A stretch of DNA of 64,000 bases from Actinoallomurus sp963799975 (GTDB lineage Bacteria > Actinomycetota > Actinomycetes > Streptosporangiales > Streptosporangiaceae): the NCBI GenBank assembly GCA_963799975.1, contig CAWCZF010000004.1:434001-498000 (forward strand), given 5' to 3'. Positions 45,103 to 55,441 of this stretch are shown piece by piece (positions within the stretch are counted from its first letter, which is position 1; every line of letters begins with the position of its first letter). Under the pieces are notes generated by a model, which worked only from the letters and a program-made list of their open reading frames with translations, did not search any database and had not been told where the DNA came from. The position numbers and the translations under genes were made by a program.

Positions 45103-46547
45103 ATGCAGTCCCGACGTGACCAGGTACAGGCCCACATGTTCGTGATGAGCCGGCTGGCCTCCGGCATGTTCCGCGCCGACCCCGACGCACCGGACACTCC
45201 CACCGGCCGGACGAACCGCGGCAGCCGGCTCGGCGTGGGCGTCGCCGTCGCGATGGCCGTCGTCGTGGCGATCTACGGGTTGATCAAACCGGGCGGGCAA
45301 ACGAGCTGGTCCAAGCCGGGCACTCTCGTCGTGGTGAAGGAGACGGGGGCGCGCTTCGTGCTCCTGGGCGGCGCGCTGCGGCCGGTACTGAACGAGACCA
45401 GCGCCAAGCTGCTGGCAGGCGACCGAATGTCGGTCGCGCACGTCAGCAGGAACTCCCTGTCCGGTACGCCACGCGGCGCGCCGGTGGGCATCGTCGGCGC
45501 ACCCGACGAGCTGCCCACCGCCTCCGATGTCGCCGGCGCGCCCTGGCTGGCGTGCGGCACGCAGCGGCCCGACCGGTCCGGTGGCGTCGCGCCACAGCTC
45601 GTCCTCTCGATCGGGCCCGGGCGGGAAGGGGTCCCGCTGACCGCCGGAGAGGGCGTCCTCGTCGGCACGCCGGATGGCGCCACTTACCTGCTCTGGCACG
45701 GGCTGCGCATGAAGATGGACGCCAGGCAGGCGGCGGCGCAGGCACTCGGTTATGCCGACGCGCGGCCGTTCGCGGTCGCCGCGGCCCTGCTGAACGCGCT
45801 GCCCGCCGGGCCCGACGTGACGCCTCCGCCGATCGACGGGCGCGGCCGGCCGGGTCCGTCCCTCGCCGGGCGACCGACGAGGATCGGGCAGCTGTTCACC
45901 GGCCCGGGCGGCGCCTACGCGCTCACCACGGCAGGTCTCGTCCCGCTGGGCGCCACGCTCTACGCGCTGCTGCGCGGCGCCCCCGGCACCCAACGCGACG
46001 CGTACGGCGGCGGCGCGGTCACCCCGGCGGCGATCGGGCCGCAGGACCTGGCGGCGCACGAGGCTCCCGGTACGGCGTGGTTCGCCGGCGGCGCTGCCCG
46101 CCGCACCGCCCCGGCTGGTGCCGGTCGGCCCGGGTCAGGGTGATCTGCGCCGATCTGCATCCGGCCACCGGCGCCCCGACCACCACCGTCACGGTCGCCG
46201 ACGCCGCGGCGCTCGGCGGCCGCCCACCTGCGGTCGAGCCCGGTGTCCAGCCCACGTGCGCCGCCGCCGACCTGATCGCCGTGCGGCCGGGCGGGGGCGC
46301 GCTCGTACGCGCGCTGTCGGGCGGCGGCGGCGGGAGCACCGAGTACCTGGTGACCGACGGAGGGGTGAGGTATCCGATCCCGTCCACCGACGTCGCGGGC
46401 CGGCTGGGATACGGCTCGGCCAGGCCCGCCGCAGTGCCGGGCGGACTGCTCGGCCTTCTCCCCACCGGACCCAGCCTCGACCCGGCGGCGCTGTCCAGGG
46501 GCGGGACCCTCGGCCCCGCGACGCCGGTCACCGGATGCGCGGGCTGA
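45103..46547 (+). CDS. eccB: Type VII secretion protein EccB, one frameshift
   Basis: The canonical N-terminus MQSRRDQVQAHMFVMSRL is followed by one membrane helix (VGVAVAMAVVVAIYGLI) and the periplasmic-type R-domains (DGATYLLWHGLRMKM and others). The frame is interrupted near 46,100-46,120, after WFAGG. The C-terminal part (VICADLHPATGAPTTTVTVA to TPVTGCAG) lies in another frame and ends at 46547. The two-cysteine pattern (LACGTQ, TCAAAD) is typical of EccB. It starts 13 bases after eccD, so the two are co-transcribed. Confidence 0.9.
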
Positions 46548-46647
46548 TGACCCCCGGCGGGGGCCGGTGAACCCGCCGCGACCATCGCACCGTTCCACGA
46601 GTGAGGCGGATCGCCGGATCCGCCCCGGACCATAGGAAGGGGCCCAG

Positions 46648-46980
46648 GTGGCAACGACGCCGAACCTCCAGACCAACGACGCGAGCGTCTCGAAGGTCCT
46701 CAGCAGCCTCCAGACGCAGATCGAGTCGATGGGCCGCGCCGCCCAGGGCGTGGAGGACGTCAACAACGAGGTGCGCCAGCACTTCCAGGCGGCGGCCTCC
46801 ACGGCGTACCAGAACAAGATCGAGGACTGGCAGCAGCAGTACCGGAACGTCACCAAGGCGTACGAGGACCTGGTCGACACGCTGCGCGGCGGTCACCACG
46901 AGATCGACGGCGCCCACGACCACGCGACCACGCTCGTCGGTGGCTGGTCCAGCGACGTCTACAACGGTCTCAGCGGCTGA
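46648..46980 (+). CDS. WXG100-like secreted protein 1
   Basis: 110 residues from a GTG preceded by AGGAAGGGG. It is entirely helical with a central turn KIEDWQQQY where WXG100 proteins have W-x-G. It has the typical about-100-residue helical hairpin length and no signal peptide. It should be exported as a dimer by the EccC machine, perhaps with the protein encoded 30 bases downstream. The WxG glycine is replaced by Q, so it belongs to the divergent WXG-like group. Confidence 0.8.
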   Translation: MATTPNLQTNDASVSKVLSSLQTQIESMGRAAQGVEDVNNEVRQHFQAAASTAYQNKIEDWQQQYRNVTKAYEDLVDTLRGGHHEIDGAHDHATTLVGGWSSDVYNGLSG

Positions 46981-47010
46981 CCCCGCCCCCCGAGAGGAAG
47001 AGAATCCTTC

Positions 47011-47297
47011 ATGGCCGACATCCTGCTCCACCACCAGAACATCGACGAGGCCGCCGACGCGCTCACGCAGGCGAGCAGCACCATGCACCAGAGCATGACG
47101 GACTGCCTGCAGGCCGTACGGACGGCGAGCCAGGAGCTCAGCGGTGAACTGCAGACCGCGGCCGACGCGTTCTACACGACGGTATACAACGCCGACGAGA
47201 GCATGACGGAGGACATCAAGCAAGGGCGCGAACATCCTGCGGGAGATGCACGGCCTCCTACGCGACGCGGACCATCGGGCCGCCGGCGGCTTCTAGC
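47011..47297 (+). CDS. WXG100-like secreted protein 2, one frameshift
   Basis: The ATG follows GAGAGGAAGAG. Helical sequence (HQNIDEAADALTQASSTMHQ, SMTDCLQAVRTASQELSGEL, ADAFYTTVYNADESMTEDI) continues, after one surplus base near 47,221, as ANILREMHGLLRDADHRAAG, ending GF stop at 47297. That gives about 95 residues, the normal length for a partner of the preceding WXG100-like protein. Without the frame correction the product would have an unrelated arginine-rich tail. Confidence 0.75.
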
Positions 47298-47311
47298 CCT
47301 CGGGAGACGCG

Positions 47312-47758
47312 ATGAGCGAGCACGACTCCGGCGACACCCTCAAGGTGACCGACGACTACCTCAAGGGGATCGCGCTCAACCAGATCAACAGCTTCGTCGA
47401 CGCGTTGCGGGCCAACAAGGCCGTCACCGCGGTGCGCGGGTTCGCCGACGCGGGTGACGGAAGCGGGCTGGGCTCGGTCGGCGGGGAGTACACCAAGCTG
47501 ATGCCCGGCGCCGGGAAACTCACCAGCGCCGTGGAGCTGCAGGCTCGGTTCAAGGCACTGTGCGTCAGCCTGCAGACCGAGCTGAGCGCCTTGGAAAAGA
47601 CGATGACCGAGATCTCGGTCGATCTCCAGGCGGCACAGATACAGCTGCAGAACGGCGCGGACGAAGCGCTCTCCGCCGCCCAGATGATGCAGGTGCTCGA
47701 CGACGTCTACGGCGGCCTGAACGGCGGACCCACGACCAAGCCGAAGAACGGCAAGTAA
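47312..47758 (+). CDS. T7SS-associated helical protein
   Basis: 148 residues starting 15 bases after the second WXG100-like gene. It is mostly helical: DDYLKGIALNQINSFVDALR, a glycine-rich loop, then KLTSAVELQARFKALCVSLQ and TEISVDLQAAQIQLQNGADE. It has no signal peptide. Its place in the operon and helical character suggest an ESX substrate or chaperone. I do not recognise a named family. Confidence 0.6.
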   Translation: MSEHDSGDTLKVTDDYLKGIALNQINSFVDALRANKAVTAVRGFADAGDGSGLGSVGGEYTKLMPGAGKLTSAVELQARFKALCVSLQTELSALEKTMTEISVDLQAAQIQLQNGADEALSAAQMMQVLDDVYGGLNGGPTTKPKNGK

Positions 47759-47833
47759 CCGGCACGACAACGCGGGCGGGTGTTCCGGCGCGGCGTCCGC
47801 TGGAGCACCCACCCACGACCGGAAGGCTCTGGC

Positions 47834-49864
47834 ATGCAATGGGAAGACGCGCTGGGAGCGTTCGCGTCCACCACACAGACGAGCGTCACCCGCCGGGAGC
47901 AGGTCGCCGCCGACGGCCAGGCGAGCTGGTTCTCCAGCCACTCGGTCGCCACGACCACGACGGCGAACCAGAACGTCTCCTGGGACTCCTGGTGGTCCTA
48001 CGTCTTCTCGGTGACGATCAACGGCGACACCACGGAGTACACGACGGTGGTCGGCGTCGACCTCGACTGGTCACAGTTCGGTGACGGCAGTCCGCTCGCC
48101 CAGTTCGTCGTCCAGCCGGAGAACATCCTCACCCCGCTGGTCTGGTCGCCGAACCAGAACGACACGACCAGCCTGTGGAGCTTCGACGCGGCCGCCACCA
48201 TGCTGCACGACCTCGACGTCTGGCTCACGGGCTGGGTACCGGTCATCAACGGCTGGGCGGACGCCGTGAACGCCCCCGACGATGACTTCCAGGGCAGTGC
48301 GGCCGGCGCGTTCCGGTACGTGCTGCGCGGCTTCGCCACGGAGCTCGGCAAGCTGCACATCGAGCTCAACACCCCCGGGCCGTACTGGGAACCGCTGAAC
48401 ACGGCGCGTACCCAGCTCGGCGCGACACACGTCGCGCTCTGGAACGGCTACTCGACCTGGCGGGCCAACCGCCGTTCCATGCCGGTCAACTGCGTCCACG
48501 ACGCGTTCATCGACGCGATGGCCTCGGCCTCGCCCGTCCCGGACACGAACGGGATGGCGTACGACGAGTCGGCCACGCCGAAGGTCACCATTAATACCGA
48601 CCTGGGCGACCCGGCGAGCCAGGACTTCTGGGATCGGGTCCAGCACAACGCCAAGCAGTACTGGCTGCTCGAGGTGAGCACCGCGCTCGACGCCGCCGCC
48701 GGGCCCGCGATCGACGCGCTGAACACCGCATACCACTCGGCCACCGCGGCGCTCGCCGACATCGGCCAGACCACGCTGCAGGCACCACCCCAGCCCGACC
48801 CCACGAACGACCCCACGAACCCCGACGGTGAGGACGCCGGTGACCACCCGAAGGTCGACACGGGTGACGGGGCGGACGGCGGGGCAGGCGGCGGGGCGGG
48901 CCTGGACGACGGCTCCGGGCCGAAGTCCGCCGCCACTGCCGGGATGCCGTCGATCGGCGGCGGCTCGACCTCCGACGGCTCCGGCAAACCCGGCTCCGGA
49001 ACCGGCGCGCCGAAGCCGTCCGCGCCGATGGTCATGCCGGGAGGGTCGTCGAGCGGGACCGGCCTGCCGCTGGTCAAGGACGGCCGGCAGGTCACCGATC
49101 CGAAGACCGGCCAGCCGATGACGGTCCCGCCGGGTACCACCGTCGGGAAGAACGGTGAGCTCTTCGGCCCGGACGGCAGCCCTCTCCTCGGCCCGGATGG
49201 CAAGCCGATCTACGCTCCCAAGGGCTCGAAAGTGGGCAAGCCCGCGGACCCCATCGGCCATGTGGTCAACGCGACGGTGCCCGAGGGTTCCACGATCGGC
49301 AAGGACGGCGTCATCACGGGGCCCGACGGCAAGACCGTGCTCGACGCGCACGGCAACCCGGTGCACGTCACCAAGGGTTCCTCGATCGGCAAGGACGGCA
49401 CGATCATCGGGCCGGACGGCAAGCCGGTCCCCGAGCAGACCCAGCTGCTGGACAACGAGGAGCACGCGATGCTCCACCCGGACCTCCTGCCGCGGCCGCA
49501 CACCACCGTGGACGGGCCCACCGGCCTCTCCGCCTCGCGGGCCGGCCCCGTCGGCGACCTGGTGCCGGGGGTCGCGCGGAGCGGGATGGGCGCCCGCGTG
49601 ACGGAGAACGGCGGACGGCTCACGCCGGAGCAACTGGCGGCGCAGGAGGCCACCGCGGGCGAGTCGGCCGCCGCGGAACAGGCCCAGCTGCTGGGACGCC
49701 AGACGGCCACCAGCGGAGGCGAGCCCATGATGCCGCCGATGGGCGGCATGGGCGGCGCGGGCGCCGGCGGCGGGCAGGACCGCCAGCGTACGACCTGGCT
49801 GGCGGAGGACGAGGAGGTGTGGGGCACCGACTCCGAGGCGGTGAGCGGCGTCATCGGCCGCTGA
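47834..49864 (+). CDS. Large T7SS substrate-like protein with PDG repeats
   Basis: 676 residues from an ATG with GGAAGG upstream. The N-terminal about 320 residues are a W-rich helical domain (SWDSWWSYVF, WLTGWVPVINGWADAV). A proline/glycine/aspartate-rich linker (about 320-420) precedes degenerate repeats of the type IGKDGxIxGPDGKxV (three clear copies near 49290-49430, plus VGKNGELFGPDGS). The C-terminus RTTWLAEDEEVWGTDSEAV is a motif seen at the end of ESX-exported proteins of actinomycetes. Probably exported and wall-associated. Function unknown. Confidence 0.65.
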   Translation: MQWEDALGAFASTTQTSVTRREQVAADGQASWFSSHSVATTTTANQNVSWDSWWSYVFSVTINGDTTEYTTVVGVDLDWSQFGDGSPLAQFVVQPENILTPLVWSPNQNDTTSLWSFDAAATMLHDLDVWLTGWVPVINGWADAVNAPDDDFQGSAAGAFRYVLRGFATELGKLHIELNTPGPYWEPLNTARTQLGATHVALWNGYSTWRANRRSMPVNCVHDAFIDAMASASPVPDTNGMAYDESATPKVTINTDLGDPASQDFWDRVQHNAKQYWLLEVSTALDAAAGPAIDALNTAYHSATAALADIGQTTLQAPPQPDPTNDPTNPDGEDAGDHPKVDTGDGADGGAGGGAGLDDGSGPKSAATAGMPSIGGGSTSDGSGKPGSGTGAPKPSAPMVMPGGSSSGTGLPLVKDGRQVTDPKTGQPMTVPPGTTVGKNGELFGPDGSPLLGPDGKPIYAPKGSKVGKPADPIGHVVNATVPEGSTIGKDGVITGPDGKTVLDAHGNPVHVTKGSSIGKDGTIIGPDGKPVPEQTQLLDNEEHAMLHPDLLPRPHTTVDGPTGLSASRAGPVGDLVPGVARSGMGARVTENGGRLTPEQLAAQEATAGESAAAEQAQLLGRQTATSGGEPMMPPMGGMGGAGAGGGQDRQRTTWLAEDEEVWGTDSEAVSGVIGR

Positions 49865-49898
49865 TCCTCGGCCGAACCGAACAGCGGAAGGAGAGCCA

Positions 49899-50252
49899 AT
49901 GGGCGACCGGCTCACGGCGTTGTCGGACCTCAAGAAGGCGTTCGCGAACTTCGACGTCATGTCACGCCTCATCGACGAGACGCGCACCAAGGCCGACGAG
50001 ATCAACAAGTACAACAAGAGCTCGGCCGGCGACGACGACATCGGCAAGCAGTACCACGCGACCGTCGACAAGCCGACCAAGAACCTCACCGAGCTGCTCA
50101 CCACCGTCCGCCAGACCGTCGACAAGGTCGGGGTCACCGGCCAGGACGCATCGGACCAGTTCAACAACGCCGACGAGAACGGCAAGGAACTCACCGAACG
50201 GCATGTGAGCCGGTTGAACGGCGCGTGTGCCGCGCGCCGTTCATCCGGATGA
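49899..50252 (+). CDS. Small T7SS-associated helical protein
   Basis: 117 residues from an ATG preceded by GGAAGGAGAG. Helices such as LTALSDLKKAFANFDVMSRL, then DETRTKADEINKYN and KNLTELLTTVRQTVDKVGVT resemble an ESX substrate of the LXG/WXG size class but lack a WxG motif. The last about 15 residues (SRLNGACAARRSSG) look unlike the rest, so a frame slip near 50,205 is possible. Confidence 0.6.
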   Translation: MGDRLTALSDLKKAFANFDVMSRLIDETRTKADEINKYNKSSAGDDDIGKQYHATVDKPTKNLTELLTTVRQTVDKVGVTGQDASDQFNNADENGKELTERHVSRLNGACAARRSSG

Positions 50253-50277
50253 GGGAACACAGCCCAGGAGGCCGCCC

Positions 50278-50736
50278 ATGTCCGCCGACCGCAGCGACTC
50301 GCGTGAGTTCCACCTCGCCCGCGTCTTCGACACCGTCCATCCCGTCGACGGACCGGGCTTCGCACCTGACCACCCCCGCGTCGAGGACGGGGACGAACGC
50401 CGGGCGCTCGCCGCCTACCTCCACGAGGGCGAGCCCGTGGTGATGACGACCGGCCTGATGGCGGACGTCCTCGATCCGGAACGTGGCGGCGTCGTGCCGA
50501 TGAACTTGCGTACGGACGGCACTTGGATCTGGGCCGACAGCCGTCGCCTTCTATCTGGAGGAGTACCGGCTGGCCCCCGAACCGGACCTCCTCGCGCACC
50601 TGCGCGCCGCCGGCCCGTACGCCTGGAAGGCCGACGCCGGCACGCTGGAGGCCGCGGCCGCGTTCGTGCTCGACCCCGGTGGAGACCTCGGTGACGCCGG
50701 GTCGCAGAGGACGTCTGGCAGGTCCACGGCACCTGA
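50278..50736 (+). CDS. T7SS-locus conserved protein, frameshifted
   Basis: The ATG follows CCCAGGAGG. The first frame gives EFHLARVFDTVHPVDGPGFA and LRTDGTWIWADS; an extra base near 50,538 shifts it. The continuation VAFYLEEYRLAPEPDLLAHL then YAWKADAGTLEAAAAFVL is in the next frame. The natural end is probably VAEDVWQVHGT at 50734-50736, which needs a second compensating shift near 50,695. It is a small soluble protein of about 150 residues, often found beside actinomycete ESX genes. Function unknown. Confidence 0.5.
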
Positions 50737-50844
50737 GACGGGTCCGGCCCACCGCGGTGAACCCCCGCGACGGGCCGGGCCGTCACTCCGTGAAGAGAGG
50801 CCCGCGCCGGGCACGCCGGCGACAGGCGAGCGCAAGGGGCACCA

Positions 50845-52048
50845 GTGGAGATCGAGCGGTACGGCACTGCGGAGCCGGTGGGCGTCGGATATGAGCTTCC
50901 GGCGGTCGAGTGGGACGCCCAGGCGACCGGGTCCGGGAGCACCGGCGTCTGGCGGGAGCCGGCGACCGCGCCGGCGTCGTACGGAGCGACCGCGCCCGTG
51001 GAGCTCCCGGCCGAGGCGGACCGTACGGCCGAGGACGAGGGCGCCGCGGGTGCCCCGCCCGCCGGCGCACCGCCCGCGTCCGCCCCCGGCTCGGCGTTCG
51101 ACCCGAACGACCACGCGCCGGGTGGGCGGCTCTCCAAACCGATGATCGCCACCGCGGCCACGGCGGGCCTCGTGCTCGTCGGTCTGCCGCTGCTGCTGTC
51201 CCACCTGGCCGGCGGCTCCGACCAGCACCATCGGCCGAACGGACGCGTCGCGGCCGGGTTCACCCAGCCGGACGCCGGCGGCAGGGGTTTCGTCCCCGGC
51301 GCGGATCCCCGCCAGGGCGCGAACGCCCCCGTGGCCCATCCGTCCGCCCCGGCCCGGGGCCCGGGAGCCGAGCCAAAGCCAAAGGGCGGCTCACGCGGCC
51401 ACACGGGACCGCACGGCGGCCACACGAGATCACACGGGCCACGCGGGACCGCACGACGGCAAGGCGCCGCACGGCCACAAGGCGTCGGGCGGTGAGCGGG
51501 CCGACGCCGCCGCGCGGCCGAAGAGCCGGGTTGCGAACGCCACGTACGACGCGGTCTCCGGACCCCGCTGCGACGGCACGGGAACCGACTTCCACCACTA
51601 CAACTGGTACGGCGACGGCGACATCGGCTGGCACGACCACACCACCGGGGGCTGGACCGGGAACGGGTGCGAATCCGTCTACCAGTCCGTCCCCATGTCG
51701 GGGAACGCCTCGAAGGACAACGCCAACGCCGTCGTCTGGACCTTCAGCACCGGGGCGGTCACCCACGGCACGTGCCGGGTGTCGGTCTTCATCCCCCGCG
51801 ACACCGACGTCGTCGCGGTGGGCGGCGATCCCACCTACTACACGGTGCAGAACCAGTTCTCCCGCGGCAGCGGCACGGTCGGCTCGTTCTCGATCACCCA
51901 GGTCGCCCATCGCGGTCAGTGGGTGAACGCCGGCTCCTACCGGGTCGGCGGCGGCCGGTTCGCCGTCATGCTGCACAGCCGGGGCACGGGGTCCAAGCAC
52001 GCCCACCACGCCGCCGCGCCCATCCGCGCGACCTGTACCGCGAGCTGA
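50845..52048 (+). CDS. Membrane-anchored protein with golvesin-like extracellular domain, one frameshift
   Basis: GTG start. A cytosolic acidic N-terminus of about 100 residues precedes one membrane helix (MIATAATAGLVLVGLPLLLS) and a low-complexity proline/glycine/histidine-rich stalk. The frame shifts near 51,430-51,480. The external domain then reads RCDGTGTDFHHYNWYGDG, VYQSVPMSGN, YYTVQNQF and SITQVAHRGQWVNAGSYRVG. This last run is the golvesin C-domain pattern of a beta-sandwich. It may anchor at the cell surface next to the ESX pore. It precedes the AAA protein gene by 23 bases. Confidence 0.65.
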
Positions 52049-52071
52049 GCCGAGCGAAAGGGACATCCGGC

Positions 52072-55000
52072 ATGACGCGTCCGATGTTGACCGTGTGCGC
52101 GGAGCAGCGGGACGGCTCCTACCGCACGATCGGGGAGGCCCTCGACGTGGCGCGCAACGGCGCGGTGATCAGCGTCCAGCCCGGCCGCTACGAGGAGAAC
52201 CTCGTGATCACCAAGATGGTGACCATCGCCGCCGACGATGTCCGCGGCAGCGTACGGATCGCGCCCCGGCGCGGCGTGGTGATCCAGGTGGTGGCCGAGG
52301 CCGTGCAGCTGACCGGTCTCGTGCTGCACGGCCGGGACGAGGAGTTGCCGGTCGTCGACGTGCCTCGCGGCCAGGCGGCCTTGCAGGACTGCGAGGTGGC
52401 CGGCAACGCCTGGACGGCGGTGCTGACCCGGCAGCAGGGCTCGCTGGCGATGCGCGACTGCCGCGTGGTCAACCCGGCGGGCGCGGGCGTCGTGGAGACG
52501 TCCTCGGGCGCCAGCGTGATCGAGAGCTGCGTCATCGAGCACCTCGGCACCTCGGCGGTCGTGATCGGTGAGAAGGCCGACCCCGTGGTGCGCGACTGCG
52601 TGCTGCGCGACGCCCGCGGCAACGGCGTCTGTGCCAACGGCGAGGCGCGCGGCTCGATCGAGGGTTGTGAGATCTCCGCGACCGACAAGCCCGCCATCGC
52701 CCTGGAGGAGGCCAGCTCGACCCGTGTGCTGCGCTCGGCCATCCGCGACGTCCCCGTCGGCGTCTTCGTCAACTCGACCTCGCGGGTGGTGGTGGAGGAC
52801 CTGACGGTCACCGGCACGACCGGACCCGCCATCGCGCTCAGCGGAGGAACGGACCCGCTGCTCAGGCGCTGCCGTACGGGCCGTACGAAGGGGTACGGCG
52901 TGCAGGTCGCCGGACGGTCGCGCGGCACGTTCGAGGAGTGTGAGGTGAGCGGCGCCGACGACGTGGGGATCTGGGTCGGCGAGTCATCGAGTCCCGTACT
53001 GACCCGCACGGCCGTACGAGACTGCGGAGGCACGGGGGTGGAGCTGACCGGTGAGAGCGCCGCGGAGTTCGATCGGCTGGAGATACGCGACGTTGCCGGC
53101 GCCGCCGTACGGATCCGCGAGGGCGCCGACGGGCTGCTGCGGCGGCTGACCGTCTCCGGCACGCGCGGCCCGGGCATCGAGGTGCTGCGCGACGGCCGAG
53201 GACGGATCGAGGCGTCCGATCTGCACGCGACCGGCGGGGCGGGCGTACGGGTGGCCGAGGGCGGCGACGTCCAGCTGGGCGGCACGAGCGTACGGGACGC
53301 CGGCGCGGCCGGTGTCTCCATCGGTGCCACGGGCATCGCATCGCTGCGCGACTGCGAGGTCGTGGGCAGCGCGCAGGACGGCGTTCTCGTCGAGGACGAC
53401 GGCGAGCTGGTGGCGGTACGGTCGCGCCTGCGGGGCAGTCGGCGGCACGGCGTCCTCATCGGTTCGGGCGCGCGTGCCGGCCTCACCGAGTGCGACATCG
53501 TGGACAACGGCCGCGACGGCGTCCGCATCGAGTCGGGCGAACCCGTACGCGTCACCGGATGCACCGTGGCCGAGAACGGCGGGTCCGGCCTGCGCCAGAC
53601 CAGGCCCAGTTCGCGGCTGGCGGTGGAGAACCTCACCAACCGGGACAACGTCACCGCCGACGCCTACGGAACGGCGAACGCCACGTCTGCCGCCACGCGG
53701 CGGCAGGGTGACGCGACGGACCAGGCGGTGGAGCCGGATGAGATCGCGGAAGCCGATCCCGACGGCCCGCTCGCGGTGCTCCGGTCGCTGGTCGGCCTCG
53801 ACGGCGTGAAAGAACAGGTCACCACCCTCGTCAACCTCAACAAACTGGCGAAACGGCGCGAGCGTGCCGGCATGCCGAGCCTGCCGATGAGCCGCCACCT
53901 CGTCTTCGCCGGCCCCCCGGGCACGGGAAAGACCACGGTGGCGCGGCTCTACGGCGGCATCCTGGCCGAGCTGGGCGTGCTGCGCAACGGTCACCTGGTG
54001 GAGGTGTCGCGTGCCGACCTGGTCGCCTCCGTCGTCGGCGGTACCGCGATCAAGACGGCCGAGGTGTTCGACCGGGCACGCGGCGGGGTCCTGTTCGTCG
54101 ACGAGGCGTACACGCTGTCGGCCGGGTCCGGCAGCGGCCCTGACTTCGGCCGCGAGGCGATCGACACGCTGGTCAAGCTGATGGAGGACCACCGCGACGA
54201 CAACGTGGTGATCGTGGCCGGCTACTCGGCCGAGATGGAGCGGTTCCTCGACCTCCAATCCCGGGCTGGCCTCGCGGTTCAGCCGGACCGTGGAGTTCGC
54301 GAACTATTCGGCCGACGAGCTGGTCACGATCGTGGAGCGCTCGGTGGAGAGCCACGGGTACGCCCTGGCGCAGGGCACGCGGGAGGCGCTCACCGTGCAT
54401 TTCCAGCGGATGCCGAAGGGCGCGGCGTTCGGCAACGGCCGCGCGGCGCGCAAAGTCTTCGAGGAGATGGTCGACCGTCAGGCGTCACGGCTGGCCGAGC
54501 GGCCCGAGGCCGGTGACGCGGACCTGGCGCTGCTCGTGCCCGAGGACGTCGGCGCGGAGGCCGCCGCAACGCTCACCGGGTCCGCCGAGGCCGCCGGCGA
54601 ACGCGGCGGACTGCTGGCCGAACTGCGCGCGATGATCGGCCTGCCGTCCGCCAAGCAGCAGGTCGAGGACATCGTCACCCTCATCGAGCAGGTACGCCGG
54701 CGGGAGGCGGCCGGACTGCCCAGCATGACGATCAGCCACCACCTCGTCTTCGCCGGGCCACCGGGCACCGGCAAGACCACGGTCGCGCGGATGTACGGCG
54801 CGTTGCTCGCCGAGCTGGGCGTGCTGTCCGGCGGCCGGCTCGTCGAGGCCGCGCGCGCCGACCTGGTCGGCCGGTACGTGGGGCACACCGCCCAGCTCAC
54901 CCGCGAGGCGTTCGAGCGTGCCCGGGGCGGGGTGCTCTTCATCGACGAGGCGTACACGCTCACCCCGCGCGGCGGTGGCGGCAACGACTTCGGCCAGGAG

Positions 55001-55441
55001 GCGGTCGACACTCTGATGAAGCTGATGGAGGACCACCGAGACGAGGTCGCGGTGATCGTGGCCGGATACGAGGAAGAGATGCAAGGGTTCCTGGCCTCCA
55101 ACCCCGGGCTTGCCTCGCGGTTCTCCCGGCAGATCGCCTTCGAGCACTACACCGACGACGAGTTGGTCGCCATCGTGCGGCACCAGGCCGAGGCGGCCGG
55201 GTACACCCTCGCGTCCGGTACGGTCGCGGCGCTCGGCGAACTGTTCGCCTCGGCGCCGCGCGACCGCGACTTCGGCAACGGCCGGTTCGCGCGGCAGACG
55301 CTGGAGACGATGATCACCCGGCAGGCCGGGCGGCTCAGCCGTCTCGACGTCGGCGACCTGGCCGAGATGAGCCTGCTGCTGCCACAGGACCTGCTCGCTC
55401 TGCCGGCCGAGCGCGCGGAGAGCCTCCGGAGCCCCGCGTGA
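52072..55441 (+). CDS. EccA-like double AAA+ ATPase with N-terminal right-handed beta-helix, one frameshift
   Basis: Residues 1 to about 530 form a parallel beta-helix of repeated GVxV / CxVxGsGxxGV turns (PbH1-like repeats, including NGVCANGEARGSIEG). The first CbxX/CfqX-type AAA module has Walker A GPPGTGKT at about residue 614 and Walker B GGVLFVDEAYTL. A second complete module follows (Walker A near 54,754; GGVLFIDEAYTLTP; arginine-finger region LASRFSRQIAFEHY). The frame slips near 54,252, between ERFL and TSNPGLASRFS. EccA proteins disassemble ESX substrate-chaperone complexes in the cytosol; the beta-helix is an unusual substrate-recognition head. Confidence 0.85.

Noticed and set aside
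48071..50752. 893-codon minus-strand frame
   Set aside because: Antisense shadow of the PDG-repeat protein and its neighbours, with arginine-rich translation and no motif.
52188..53654. 488-codon minus-strand frame opposite the beta-helix
   Set aside because: Serine/arginine/proline-rich translation typical of antisense of repetitive GC-rich coding sequence.
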